A DNA stretch of 64,000 bases, taken from positions 1,922,001 through 1,986,000 of the forward strand of contig NZ_JAIHOO010000001.1 of assembly GCF_019733395.1 (NCBI RefSeq), written 5' to 3'. Origin of the DNA: Lysobacter sp. BMK333-48F3 (GTDB lineage: Bacteria; Pseudomonadota; Gammaproteobacteria; Xanthomonadales; Xanthomonadaceae). The notes beneath the pieces are model-generated. The model ran no database searches. It worked only from the letters and a program-made list of their open reading frames with translations, and was not told the origin of the DNA. How positions within the stretch are numbered: the first letter of the stretch is position 1; each line of letters starts with the position of its first letter. The translations under genes and the position numbers were made by a program. Shown piece by piece: positions 42,844 through 51,078 of the stretch.

Positions 42844-44073
42844 ATGAGCGCGCTCGACGCCGCCGCGGCGCCGCTGCCGGCCAGCGAGGCCGAGCGCCGG
42901 CGCGGCCTCAACGGGCTGCTGGTCTACACCTTCTTCATGGTGACCGGCTTCGCCATGCTGATGCCGCTGGTCGCGGTGCATTTCGTCGACCGGCTCGGCC
43001 TGGCCGCGGCCGCGGTCGGCGCGGCGCTGGCGCTGCGCCAGGTCGCGCAGCAGGGCTTGGCCCTGATCGGCGGCGTGCTCGCCGACCGCTACGGCGCGCG
43101 GCGGATGATCTGCCTGGGCGTGCTGCTGCGCGCGCTGGGCTTCGCCAGCCTGGCCTATGCCACGCAATTGCGCTGGCTGATGCTGGCGATGCTGCTGGCC
43201 GCGCTCGGCGGCGCCTTGTTCGAGGCGCCGTACCAGGCCTCGATCGCCGCGCTCACCGACGAGCGCAGCCGGCCGCGCTATTACGCGCTCAGCAACTGGA
43301 TCGGCGGCGCCGCGACCACGCTCGGCCCGCTGCTCGGCGTGGCCCTGCTGCGCTACGACTTCGCCCTGGTCTGTCTCAGCGCCGCGGCCTGCTTCGCCGC
43401 CAATTTCGTCATCGCCGCGCGCCTGCTGCCGCGGGTGCCGGCGCCGGCGCGGCCGCCGCCGCTGCGCGACGGCCTGCAACGGGTGTGGCGCAACCGGCCG
43501 TTCCTGATTCTGGTCGGGCTGCTGATGCTGTACTGGTTCGTCGCGGTGCAGATCAACCTGAGCCTGCCGTTGCTGGCGCAGCGCCTGACCGGCAGCGCCG
43601 ACAGCGTCGGGGTGATGTTCGCGCTCAGCGCCGGGCTGACCCTGGCTCTGCAGTACGTCCTGGTGCGCTGGCTGCAGCGCTGGCTCAGCAGCGCGCAGAT
43701 GCTGGTGCTGGGCACGACGCTGATGGCGCTGGCGATCGGCGCCTTCGCCCTGGTCGGCAGCTTCGCCGCGTTCCTGGCCTGCGTGGCCGCGTTCGCGATC
43801 GGCGCGGTGCTGACCCGGCCCAGCCAGCAGACCTTGATCGCCGACCTGGCCGACCCGCAGGCGCTGGGCAGCTTTCTCGGCGTCAGCTCGTTGAGCCTGG
43901 CGGTCGGCGGCGGGCTCGGCAGCCTGGCCGGCGGCGGCCTGCTCGACCTGGCCGCGGCGCTGCGCCTGCCGTGGCTGCCGTGGGCGACGTTCTGCGCGGT
44001 CGGTCTGCTCGGCGCGCTCGGCCTGGCCTGGGCTACGCGCGGTGCGGCGCGCGCCCCGGCGACCTCTCCCTGA
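42844..44073 (+). CDS. MFS transporter, probable exporter of the operon's product
   Basis: 409 residues with 12 predicted membrane segments and the loop-2 motif GGVLADRYGARRM between segments 2 and 3, typical of the DHA1/MdtH-like drug-efflux branch. The central cytoplasmic loop (RVWRNRPFLIL) separates the two six-helix halves. Last gene of the operon, 9 bp after the DUF364 gene, followed by a terminator. By analogy with BacE and Sbn transporters it would secrete the metallophore or antimetabolite; drug efflux unrelated to the pathway is the alternative. Confidence 0.88.
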   Translation: MSALDAAAAPLPASEAERRRGLNGLLVYTFFMVTGFAMLMPLVAVHFVDRLGLAAAAVGAALALRQVAQQGLALIGGVLADRYGARRMICLGVLLRALGFASLAYATQLRWLMLAMLLAALGGALFEAPYQASIAALTDERSRPRYYALSNWIGGAATTLGPLLGVALLRYDFALVCLSAAACFAANFVIAARLLPRVPAPARPPPLRDGLQRVWRNRPFLILVGLLMLYWFVAVQINLSLPLLAQRLTGSADSVGVMFALSAGLTLALQYVLVRWLQRWLSSAQMLVLGTTLMALAIGAFALVGSFAAFLACVAAFAIGAVLTRPSQQTLIADLADPQALGSFLGVSSLSLAVGGGLGSLAGGGLLDLAAALRLPWLPWATFCAVGLLGALGLAWATRGAARAPATSP

Positions 44074-44082
44074 GTGGACTTG

Positions 44083-44120
44083 CTCCCCCGGCGCGATCCG
44101 ACGCCCGGGGGAGTCTTTTT
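44083..44120 (+). terminator. Terminator of the ten-gene operon
   Basis: GC-rich hairpin CTCCCCCGGCG / CGCCCGGGGGAG (one unpaired base) followed by TCTTTTT, 10 bp after the MFS stop. Confidence 0.85.
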
Positions 44121-44140
44121 CGTCCGTCCGCCCGGCGCGC

Positions 44141-44605
44141 TCAGGCGCCGCCGTCGAAACCGTGCTGGCGCCAGGCTTCGAACACCACCACCGCGACCGA
44201 GTTGGACAGGTTCAGGCTGCGGTTGTCCGGCCGCATCGGCAGGCGCAGGCGATGTTCGGCCGGGATGCGCTCGAGCACGTCTTCGGGCAGGCCGCGGGTT
44301 TCCGGGCCGAACAAAAACGCATCGCCGGGCGCATAGGCGACGCGGTCGTAGCGCACCTGGCTGCGCGTGCTCAACGCGAACAGCCGCGGCGGCGCGATCG
44401 CCTGCAGCGCCGCGTGCAGGCTTTCGTGCACCTGCAGGCGGGCGTATTCGTGATAGTCCAGCCCGGCGCGGCGCAGCTGCTTGTCTTCCAGGCTGAAGCC
44501 CAGCGGCGCGACCAGGTGCAGGCGCGCGCCGGTGTTCGCGCAGAGGCGAATCACATTGCCGGTGTTGGGCGGAATCTCGGGCTGGTACAGGATGACCTCG
44601 AACAT
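44141..44605 (-). CDS. trmL: tRNA (cytidine/uridine-2'-O-)-methyltransferase TrmL
   Basis: 154 residues from ATG 44605. SPOUT knot motifs in order: IPPNTGNVIRLCANTGARLHLV, LFGPETRGLPEDVL, and LPMRPDNRSLNLSNSVAVVVFEAWRQ. The length matches TrmL (YibK), which methylates the 2'-OH of wobble nucleotide 34 in tRNA-Leu isoacceptors. It converges with the metallophore operon and diverges from the M16 protease gene. Confidence 0.95.
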   Translation of the reverse strand: MFEVILYQPEIPPNTGNVIRLCANTGARLHLVAPLGFSLEDKQLRRAGLDYHEYARLQVHESLHAALQAIAPPRLFALSTRSQVRYDRVAYAPGDAFLFGPETRGLPEDVLERIPAEHRLRLPMRPDNRSLNLSNSVAVVVFEAWRQHGFDGGA

Positions 44606-44736
44606 GCCGCCATTATGCGGCGCGCAACGCAGCGGCGCGGCATCCCCCCCTGTGACCGCCGGCCCATGCCGCTGCGGCCGCTTCGGCCTAGGATGCGGCT
44701 TTCGTCCGCGCACGGACGCCCGCCCGGAGCCCGCCC

Positions 44737-47598
44737 ATGTCCTCGTCCCCGACCCGATCCCTGCCGCGCGCCGCCGCGCTCGCCCTGGCCCTGGGCGCCG
44801 CGCTCGCCGGCGCGGTGTGCGCCCCGGCCCTGGCCGCGCCGCGCGCCGAAGTCTCGATTCCCTACCAGGAATTCACCCTGCCCAACGGTCTGCGGGTGAT
44901 CGTGCACACCGACCGCAAGGCGCCGATCGTCGCGGTCAACGTCTGGTACCACGTCGGCAGCAAGAACGAGCAGCCCGGCCGCACCGGCTTCGCCCACCTG
45001 TTCGAACACCTGATGTTCCAGGGCTCGGAGAACCACAAGGGCGAGTTCTTCGCTCCGTTCGAACTGGTCGGGGTGACCGACCAGAACGGCACCACCAACG
45101 TCGACCGCACCAACTATTTCCAGAACGTGCCGACCACCGCGCTGGACATGGCGCTGTGGATGGAGTCCGACCGCATGGGCCACCTGCTCGGCGCGATCGA
45201 CCAGAAGACCCTGGACGAGCAGCGCGGCGTGGTCCAGAACGAAAAGCGCCAGGGCGAAAACCAGCCCTACGGCCGCCGCATCAGCGCCAAGCTCTACGAG
45301 GCGCTGTACCCGGCCGATCATCCCTACAGCTGGCAGACCATCGGCTCGATGGCCGACCTCGACGCCGCCTCGCTGGACGACGTAAAGACCTGGTTCCGCA
45401 GCTGGTACGGCCCCAACAACGCGGTGCTGGTGCTGGCCGGCGACATCGACCTGGCCACCGCCAAGGAAAAGGCGCTGCGTTATTTCGGCGACATCCCCGC
45501 CAGCGCCACGGTGCCGAAGATGGCCGCGCGCGTGCCCAAGCGCAGCCGCGACACCGAGGAGGTGGTGCCCGACCGGGTGCCGCAGGCGCGCGTCTACCGC
45601 GCCTGGCCGGTGGCCCAGTTCGGCGCCCGCGACGGCGCCGACCTGGAACTGTTCGCGCAGATCCTCGGCGGCAGCGCGGCTTCGCGCCTGGACGCGCGCC
45701 TGGTCCATCGCGACCGCATCGCCGACAGCGCCAGCGTGTCGATCAACGACGCCGAGATCAGCGGCACCCTGGTGGTGGTCGCCAACGTTAAGCAGGGCGT
45801 GGACCCGGGCAAGGTGCGCGCGGCGATCGACGAAGAGATCCGCCGCCTGATCGAGCAGGGCCCGACCGCGCAGGAACTGGAACAGGCGCAGACCTCGCTG
45901 CGCGCCGACTTCGTCCGCGGCATCGAGCGCATCGGCGGCTTCGGCGGCAAGTCCGACGTACTGGCGCGTTGCGCGGTGTTCGCCGGCAAGCCCGACTGCT
46001 TCGGCGAGGACCTGGCGCGGATCGCCGCGGCGACCCCGGCCAGCGTTCAGGCCGCCGGCCGCACCTGGCTCGGGGTCGGCTCGCACACCCTGCTGGTGCA
46101 ACCCGGCGACAAGCCGGCCTCGTCGCTGCCGGAAACCGCGCGCGCCGCGCCGGCGACCCGGCCCGCCGCGATTCCGGCCGCCGACCCGCGCTACAAGACC
46201 GTCGCTTCCGACGTCGAGCGCAGCGCCGGCGTGCCCAAGACCGAGCGCTTCCCCGAGCTGCGCTTTCCCGCGCCGCAGCGCGCCCAGTTGAGCAACGGCA
46301 CCGAGGTGGTGTTGATCGAACGCCGCCAGACTCCGGTGGTGCAGTTGTGGATGGAGTTCCCGGGCGGCTTCAGCGCCGACCTCGGCCACCCGGTCGGCAC
46401 CGCCAGCTTCGCCATGGCCATGCTCGACGAGGGCGCCGGCGAGTACGGCGCGCTGGCGCTGTCGGCACGCAAGGAAGCGCTGGGCGTGGAACTGTCCTCC
46501 AGCGCCAGCCTGGACAGCGCCAACGTCGCCATGTCGGCGCTGACCGACAAGCTGGACGACTCGCTGGACCTGTTCGCCGACGTGATCCGCCGCCCGCGCT
46601 TCGAGGACGGCGAGATCGAGCGCGTGCGCGCGCAGTGGCTGGCCGGGATCAAGCAGGAGAAGGCGCGGCCGCAAACCGCGGCGCTGCGGGTGCTGCCGCC
46701 GCTGCTGTACGGCGCCGGCCACGCCTACGCGATTCCGTTCACCGGCACCGGCACCGAGGCCTCGATCGCCGGGCTCAAGCGCGAAGAACTGATCGCCTTC
46801 CACCGCGATTGGCTGCGCCCGGACCGCGCGCGCCTGTTCGTGGTCGGCGACACCAGCCTGGAGCAGATCGTGCCCCAGCTCGAGCGCCGCTTCGGCGACT
46901 GGAAGCCGGGCGCCGACGCGCCGGCGCTGCCGGCGCTGAGCGCGGTCGCGCGGCCCGCGGCGCCGCGGGTGTTCCTGGTCGACCAGCCGGGCGCGATCCA
47001 GTCCAACATCTACGTCGGCGAGCTGATTCCGCCGACCGGCGATGCCGGCACGATCGATTTCGACTTCGCCAACGGCGTGCTCGGCGGCGAGTTCAGTTCG
47101 CGCCTGAACATGAACCTGCGCGAGGACAAGCACTGGGCCTACGGCTCCTACAGCGGCTCGGGCAACGCCAAGGGCCAGCGGCCCTGGATCGCCCAGGCTG
47201 CGGTGCAGTCGGACAAGACGGTCGAGTCGCTGGCCGAGCTCAAGCGCGAGATCGCCAGCTTCGCCGACGGCAGCGCGCCGGTGACCCAGGCCGAGGTGGC
47301 CAAGATCCGCGCCGCCAACACCCTCAGCCTGCCGGGCGCCTACGAGACCAACGACGCGCTGATGGCGCAGATCAGCGCCGACCAGCGCTACGGCCGTCCG
47401 GCCGACTACATCCTCAAGTACAAGGCGCGCAACGAGGCGATGACCCCGGCGCTGGCCCAGGCCGCGGCCCGGGCGCTGGACCCGGCGGCGCTGACCTGGG
47501 TGGTGGTCGGCGATCTGTCCAAGATCGAGCAGCCGATCCGCGGCTTGAAGCTGGGCGAGGTGAAGGTGATCGACCACGACGGCAAGCCGGTGCGGTGA
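44737..47598 (+). CDS. Periplasmic M16 zinc metalloprotease (pitrilysin family, two-domain)
   Basis: 953 residues. Signal peptide cleaved near ALA|APR. The N-terminal M16 half carries the inverted zinc motif HLFEH (His87, Glu90, His91) with the downstream Glu in VVQNEKRQGEN, and PYSWQTIGSM. The second half (about 510-953) is a homologous but inactive domain, with GTASFAMAMLDEGAGEYG at the corresponding place. Members degrade peptides in a clamshell chamber in the periplasm. REP-like stem-loops follow. Monocistronic. Confidence 0.92.
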   Translation: MSSSPTRSLPRAAALALALGAALAGAVCAPALAAPRAEVSIPYQEFTLPNGLRVIVHTDRKAPIVAVNVWYHVGSKNEQPGRTGFAHLFEHLMFQGSENHKGEFFAPFELVGVTDQNGTTNVDRTNYFQNVPTTALDMALWMESDRMGHLLGAIDQKTLDEQRGVVQNEKRQGENQPYGRRISAKLYEALYPADHPYSWQTIGSMADLDAASLDDVKTWFRSWYGPNNAVLVLAGDIDLATAKEKALRYFGDIPASATVPKMAARVPKRSRDTEEVVPDRVPQARVYRAWPVAQFGARDGADLELFAQILGGSAASRLDARLVHRDRIADSASVSINDAEISGTLVVVANVKQGVDPGKVRAAIDEEIRRLIEQGPTAQELEQAQTSLRADFVRGIERIGGFGGKSDVLARCAVFAGKPDCFGEDLARIAAATPASVQAAGRTWLGVGSHTLLVQPGDKPASSLPETARAAPATRPAAIPAADPRYKTVASDVERSAGVPKTERFPELRFPAPQRAQLSNGTEVVLIERRQTPVVQLWMEFPGGFSADLGHPVGTASFAMAMLDEGAGEYGALALSARKEALGVELSSSASLDSANVAMSALTDKLDDSLDLFADVIRRPRFEDGEIERVRAQWLAGIKQEKARPQTAALRVLPPLLYGAGHAYAIPFTGTGTEASIAGLKREELIAFHRDWLRPDRARLFVVGDTSLEQIVPQLERRFGDWKPGADAPALPALSAVARPAAPRVFLVDQPGAIQSNIYVGELIPPTGDAGTIDFDFANGVLGGEFSSRLNMNLREDKHWAYGSYSGSGNAKGQRPWIAQAAVQSDKTVESLAELKREIASFADGSAPVTQAEVAKIRAANTLSLPGAYETNDALMAQISADQRYGRPADYILKYKARNEAMTPALAQAAARALDPAALTWVVVGDLSKIEQPIRGLKLGEVKVIDHDGKPVR

Positions 47599-47606
47599 GG
47601 GTGTAG

Positions 47607-47710
<104 letters not shown>

Positions 47711-47713
47711 AGG

Positions 47714-47740
47714 GGGCCGCGTCTTCGACGCGGCCCTTTT
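47714..47740 (+). terminator. Intrinsic terminator
   Basis: Perfect 10-bp stem GGGCCGCGTC / GACGCGGCCC with loop TTC, followed by TTTT. It ends the M16 protease transcript, after the repeat. Confidence 0.85.
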
Positions 47741-47770
47741 CGTTGGCGCGGACAGGTGCGGCAGCACGCG

Positions 47771-47812
47771 AGGGAGGGAGGGGATCAAGTGCGCTTGATC
47801 CCCTCCCTCCCT
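47771..47812. repeat. Perfect 19-bp stem-loop, relative of the one at 2807
   Basis: Arms AGGGAGGGAGGGGATCAAG (47771-47789) and the exact complement (47794-47812) around TGCG. The 3' arm CTTGATCCCCTCCCTCCCTG resembles CTTAACCCCCTCCGTCCCTG at 2831-2850. It lies 80 bp upstream of the lipoprotein gene. Confidence 0.85.
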
Positions 47813-47891
47813 GTCCCATCGCGAAGCATTCCTATCGCGCTCAGCCGAATCCGGCGACAATGCGTGCGATCGAATCCTGAGCGAGGTCCGC

Positions 47892-48269
47892 ATGCGCGCG
47901 TTGGCAATCCTGTCCCTGGCCCTGACCGTTTCGGCCTGCACCTGGGTGCAGATGGCGCCGGGCGCGCAGGCGGTGCGCGTGCTCTCGGCGGGTGCCGCGC
48001 CGGCCTGCGAAAAGCGCGGCGAAGTGGTGGTGGCGGTCAAGCACAACGTCGCCTTCTACGAGCGCAACGAGCTGCGCGTGCGCGAGGAACTGGAGACCCT
48101 GGCCCGCAACGAGGCGCCGGGCCTGCAGGCCGACACCATCCAGCCCTTGGCTGCGCCGACGCAGGGCCAGCAGCGCTTCGCCGCCTACCGTTGCGGCGGC
48201 GCCGCGACGGCCCCGGCCGCGCAATCGGCGCCCGCCAGCAGCGCCCAGACCTACCCGGTCGGCGGCTGA
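47892..48269 (+). CDS. DUF4156-family lipoprotein
   Basis: 125 residues. Lipobox LTVSAC at residues 11-16; the mature part begins TWVQMAPGAQAVRVL and contains PACEKRGEVVVAVKHNVAFYERN, the pattern of DUF4156 lipoproteins (a small Rcs-linked or envelope protein family of unknown role). A low-complexity Ala/Ser/Gln tail follows. Monocistronic, between the stem-loop at 47771 and oleA. Confidence 0.85.
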   Translation: MRALAILSLALTVSACTWVQMAPGAQAVRVLSAGAAPACEKRGEVVVAVKHNVAFYERNELRVREELETLARNEAPGLQADTIQPLAAPTQGQQRFAAYRCGGAATAPAAQSAPASSAQTYPVGG

Positions 48270-48453
48270 AACGGCAAATCCGAACGCCGGCGTACGGCTT
48301 TCGGATGGCACATTTTCGATCCAAGTCGTTGATCTAAAGGGCTTTGCCGACTTCCGAGGCGATGCGCATACGGTTCAGGGTCCGTTCGGAATGGGTGCAT
48401 GGGGGGCGTGAAGGCGCTAACCTGTCGCACTTTTCCGCCTAGGGTTCGCGCCC

Positions 48454-49476
48454 ATGCTGTTCCAACACGTCGCCATCGCCGGGCTCGCCCACGTCGATGC
48501 TCCGCGCAAGCTGACCTCCGACGAGATCAACGCCCGCCTCAAGCCGACCCTCGATCGCCTCGGCATCAAGGTCAACGTGCTGCAGGACGTGGCCGGCGTG
48601 CACGAGCGCCGCCTGTGGGACGGCGAAGTGCGCGCCTCCGACGCCGCCACCCTGGCCGCGGTCAAGGCGCTCGCCGATGCCGCCGTCGATGCCGACCGCA
48701 TCGGCCTGCTGGTCAACACCTCGGTCAGCCGCGATTACCTGGAGCCGTCCACGGCCAGCATCGTCGCCGGCAACCTGCGACTGGGCGAGAACTGCCAGAA
48801 CTTCGACGTCGCCAACGCCTGCCTGGCCTTCATCAACGGCATGGACATCGCCGGCCGCATGATCGAGCGCGGCGAGATCGACTACGCCCTGGTGGTCGAC
48901 GGCGAAACCGCCAACCTCGCCTACGAGAAGACCCTCGAGCGTCTGAGCCGCGCCGACGTCACCGAAACGCAGCTGCGCGACGAGATGGCGACCCTGACCC
49001 TGGGCTCGGGCGCCGCGGCGATGGTGCTGGCGCGCAGCGAACTGGCGCCGGGCGCGCCGCGCTACCGCGGCGGCGTCACCCGCTCGGCCACCGAGTGGAA
49101 CCAGCTGTGCCTGGGCGACCTGCACCACGACCGCATGGTCGCCGACGGCCGCATGCTGATGATCGAAGGCCTCAAGCTCGGCCAGAAGACCTTCGCCGCG
49201 GCCAAGGCCGCGCTGGGTTGGGCGGTCGAGGAGCTGGACGAGTTCGTCATCCACCAGGTCAGCCGCGCGCATACCCAGGCCTTCCTCAAGGCCTTCGGCA
49301 TCGACCCGAACAAGGTCATGACCATCTTCGGCGAGCACGGCAACATCGGCCCGGCCTCGGTGCCGATCGTGCTGAGCAAGCTGCGCGAGATGGGCCGCCT
49401 GAAGAAGGGCAACCGCGTCGCCCTGCTCGGCATCGGTTCGGGCCTGAACTGCTCGATGGCCGAAGTGGTGTGGTGA
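48454..49476 (+). CDS. oleA: Olefin biosynthesis thiolase OleA
   Basis: 340 residues. It follows the Xanthomonas campestris OleA sequence as I know it nearly throughout: starts MLFQHVAIAGLAHVDAP and ends IGSGLNCSMAEVVW. Catalytic Cys123 (NACLAFINGMDIA), Glu97 (SRDYLEPST), His267 (VIHQVSR) and the Asn in EHGNIGPASVPI correspond to the X. campestris residues after a constant offset of 20 in its published numbering. OleA condenses two fatty acyl-CoAs head to head into a 2-alkyl-3-ketoacid, the first step to long-chain olefins. Its partners oleB and oleC lie 11.6 kb downstream rather than adjacent. Confidence 0.96.
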   Translation: MLFQHVAIAGLAHVDAPRKLTSDEINARLKPTLDRLGIKVNVLQDVAGVHERRLWDGEVRASDAATLAAVKALADAAVDADRIGLLVNTSVSRDYLEPSTASIVAGNLRLGENCQNFDVANACLAFINGMDIAGRMIERGEIDYALVVDGETANLAYEKTLERLSRADVTETQLRDEMATLTLGSGAAAMVLARSELAPGAPRYRGGVTRSATEWNQLCLGDLHHDRMVADGRMLMIEGLKLGQKTFAAAKAALGWAVEELDEFVIHQVSRAHTQAFLKAFGIDPNKVMTIFGEHGNIGPASVPIVLSKLREMGRLKKGNRVALLGIGSGLNCSMAEVVW

Positions 49477-49509
49477 TGCGCGGCTGAGCCTTGCGGCTCG
49501 CCGACGACG

Positions 49510-49542
49510 AAAGCCCGGTGCGCGAGCATCGGGCTTTTTTTT
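49510..49542 (+). terminator. Intrinsic terminator of oleA
   Basis: AAAGCCCG(GTGC) / (GCAT)CGGGCTTT stem with a GCGA loop and eight T. oleA is therefore transcribed separately from the region that follows. Confidence 0.92.
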
Positions 49543-49600
49543 GGTTCGGGAATGGGGAATGGGGAATTGGGAATAGGGCAGGCGTGCTGCTTCAGGGGTA

Positions 49601-49665
49601 GGAGCGGCGGGCGCCTCACGGGGATTTCCTTCGGTCACAAGTCGCGATCGCGATACCGCAGCCTC
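49601..49665 (+). repeat. Single REP with CACGGGGATTTCCTTCGGTCAC tail
   Basis: GGTAGGAGCGGCG, then GCCTCACGGGGATTTCCTTC and GTCGCGATCGCGAT. The same order occurs on the minus strand at 351-404, showing that the tail is part of a second subtype of the element. Confidence 0.8.
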
Positions 49666-49693
49666 GCGCCGCACCCTGCGGCTCCCCAGCTCC

Positions 49694-49852
49694 TGTAGGA
49701 GCGGCGTGAGCCGCGACATCCGAAACGATTGACGCAAGCGTGCCAGCCGAAGCCCCGTATGCCCTGCGTCGACATCGCATGGCGCAATTCGGCTCCGGAT
49801 GATCGCGTGGTATTTCACCGCTGTAGCTGTCGCGGCTCACGCCGCTCCTACA
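49694..49852. repeat. Paired-REP element, about 159 bp
   Basis: TGTAGGAGCGGCGTGAGCCG at the left and its inverted copy GGCTCACGCCGCTCCTACA at the right. The interior keeps short blocks of the elements at 10969 and 13564 (CCGAA, GCCGAAG, GTGGTAT) but is more diverged. Confidence 0.82.
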
Positions 49853-49970
49853 CTAGCGCCGCTGCGCGCCATCGGATCGTCGCGGTCGCTTGCTATAGTC
49901 GACTCGATCACGCACCGAACCCGAACCCGGTCGCGTCCAGGATTTCAGCCACCGCAACGGAGTTGCCCGC

Positions 49971-50216
49971 ATGACCCAGCCCAAGAGCCATCTCTCGATC
50001 GCGCTCGCCTCGATCCCCGCCTTCCTCGACAACGGCCGGCTCGACGCCGCCGAACTGCAGAACCTGCTCGACCTCGCCCTGCGCGACCAGGCCGTCGACG
50101 ACGACGAGAAGCGCGTGCTCGGCAACATCTTCAAGCAGGCCGAGCTCGGCGAACTCGACGCCGAGGTCAGGCTGCGCATCGACCTGGCCCGTCGCCAGCA
50201 CGGCATCCCGGCCTGA
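49971..50216 (+). CDS. Small acidic protein with a TerB-like helical segment
   Basis: 81 residues from ATG 49971 (CGGAG twelve bases upstream). No signal or membrane segment. The pattern LLDLALRDQAVDDDEKRVLGNIFK (an acidic loop between two helices) resembles TerB/EF-hand-like calcium or metal-binding loops, and is similar to ADAQLDNEEKFELRELG in the phospholipase D-like protein of the next operon. Function unknown. It is separated by about 230 bp from that operon, but lies on the same strand. Confidence 0.65.
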   Translation: MTQPKSHLSIALASIPAFLDNGRLDAAELQNLLDLALRDQAVDDDEKRVLGNIFKQAELGELDAEVRLRIDLARRQHGIPA

Positions 50217-50267
50217 GCGATCGTCGTCCGGCGCCTTCGCCGCCGGGCGGGGCGGCAGACGCTTCCG

Positions 50268-50287
50268 GCTTAATCCCCTCCGTCCCT
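50268..50287. repeat. Half copy of the 2807-type stem-loop
   Basis: GGCTTAATCCCCTCCGTCCC with a following TTTTT matches the 3' arm of the palindrome at 2831-2850 (CTTAA.CCCCTCCGTCCCT). No matching 5' arm is nearby. Confidence 0.65.
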
Positions 50288-50391
50288 TTTTCGCCGCCCC
50301 GCGCCAAGCCGTCCACCCCGGGGTGAAGCCAAGTCATTGATTCGGAAGTCGTCGCAGGCGCCGGGCCTGCACCGTCTGCCGTTCGTCGCTA

Positions 50392-50428
50392 CATCACATG
50401 TCATGTCTTGCGCGACTCACATGTGATG
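50392..50428. promoter_or_regulatory. Palindromic operator upstream of the PspA/flotillin operon
   Basis: CATCACATGT (50392-50401) and ACATGTGATG (50419-50428) are perfect inverted repeats 17 bp apart; TCATGT lies between. The site ends 17 bp before the ATG of the first gene, whose product has an RHH-like N-terminus, so autoregulation is plausible. Confidence 0.7.
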
Positions 50429-50444
50429 CCGTACTGTGATCGCC

Positions 50445-51077
50445 ATGGAACAACGCCGCTCCTCCGCCTACTACCAGCGCCGGCATCGCGAACGCCTGCG
50501 CGAGAAGGGCTTGGTCAAGAAAGAGCTGTGGGTGCTGCCGGAGTTCGCCGACGAACTGCTGGCGGTGGAAAAGCGGATGCGGCAACCGCGCGGCGCGATG
50601 CCGGCGCGGGCACGGGGGGATAACACGATGAACGATGGCAAGGTCTGGACCGCGCGCGGCCTGTACGAAGCCCTGATCCAGACCGAAGAATTCGTCTACG
50701 GCGACTCGCAGATCGAACTGATCGACGGCGCCGAAGCCAGCCTGCACCTGGTCATGGCCGAATACGGCGACCTGCCTTTGTTCGTGGCCGTGGTCGGCGA
50801 ACAGGTGGTGGTCGAGGCCTTGCTGTGGCCGGTGGCGCACGTGCGCGATCCGGCCGCGTTCAACGAAGAAGTGCTGCGCACCCACAAGGTGTTCTTCCCG
50901 CTGTCGACCATCGGCATCGAGACCCTGGCCGACGGCGAAGCGGTGTACATGATGTTCGGTTCGTTGAGCGCGACCTCGTCGCTGTCCAACGTGCTGTACG
51001 AAATCGAGACCCTGGCCGACAACGTGATCAAGGCCACCGAGGCCTACGAACCGCAGCTGCTGCTGGAGGCGGCCTGA
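50445..51077 (+). CDS. RHH-like N-terminus fused to DUF2170 (YjfI-like)
   Basis: 210 residues from ATG 50445 (GTG 50436 is possible). Residues about 65-210 match the DUF2170 family, whose E. coli member YjfI is 133 residues and precedes the PspA-like yjfJ: NDYGDL-type segment AEYGDLPLFVAVVG, FNEEVLRTHKVFFPLSTIGIE and FGSLSATSSLSNVLYEIETLADNV. The extra N-terminal 60 residues are basic (YYQRRHRERLREKGLVKKE) followed by a strand-helix LWVLPEFADELLAVEKRMR, as in ribbon-helix-helix DNA-binding proteins. An internal ATG at 50629 would yield DUF2170 alone. It overlaps nothing but ends 1 bp before pspA. Confidence 0.82.
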   Translation: MEQRRSSAYYQRRHRERLREKGLVKKELWVLPEFADELLAVEKRMRQPRGAMPARARGDNTMNDGKVWTARGLYEALIQTEEFVYGDSQIELIDGAEASLHLVMAEYGDLPLFVAVVGEQVVVEALLWPVAHVRDPAAFNEEVLRTHKVFFPLSTIGIETLADGEAVYMMFGSLSATSSLSNVLYEIETLADNVIKATEAYEPQLLLEAA

Positions 51078-51078
51078 C

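Larger units (their letters stand above)
49543..49970. other. Gene-free, repeat-dense region after oleA
   Basis: About 430 bases with no gene I can support. It holds repeated GGGAATGGGGAATTGGGAAT (about 49550-49575), a single REP with the CACGGGGATTTCC tail (49601-49665) and a paired-REP element (49694-49852). The last 110 bases should contain the promoter of the small gene at 49971. Confidence 0.6.

Noticed and set aside
39508..43479. Minus-strand open frame of 1323 codons across the metallophore-like genes
   Set aside because: It lies antisense to four well-supported genes; its translation is Gln/Arg/Ala/Gly-rich low complexity, as expected from the antisense of GC-rich codons.
42844..44073. 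Calling the MFS protein a dedicated metallophore exporter with certainty
   Set aside because: The sequence only shows a DHA1-like MFS transporter; the role follows from operon position, so it is kept as an inference.
44737..47598. M16 protease as PqqF-type cofactor maturation enzyme
   Set aside because: No pqq genes nearby; signal peptide and two-domain layout fit a general periplasmic peptidase.
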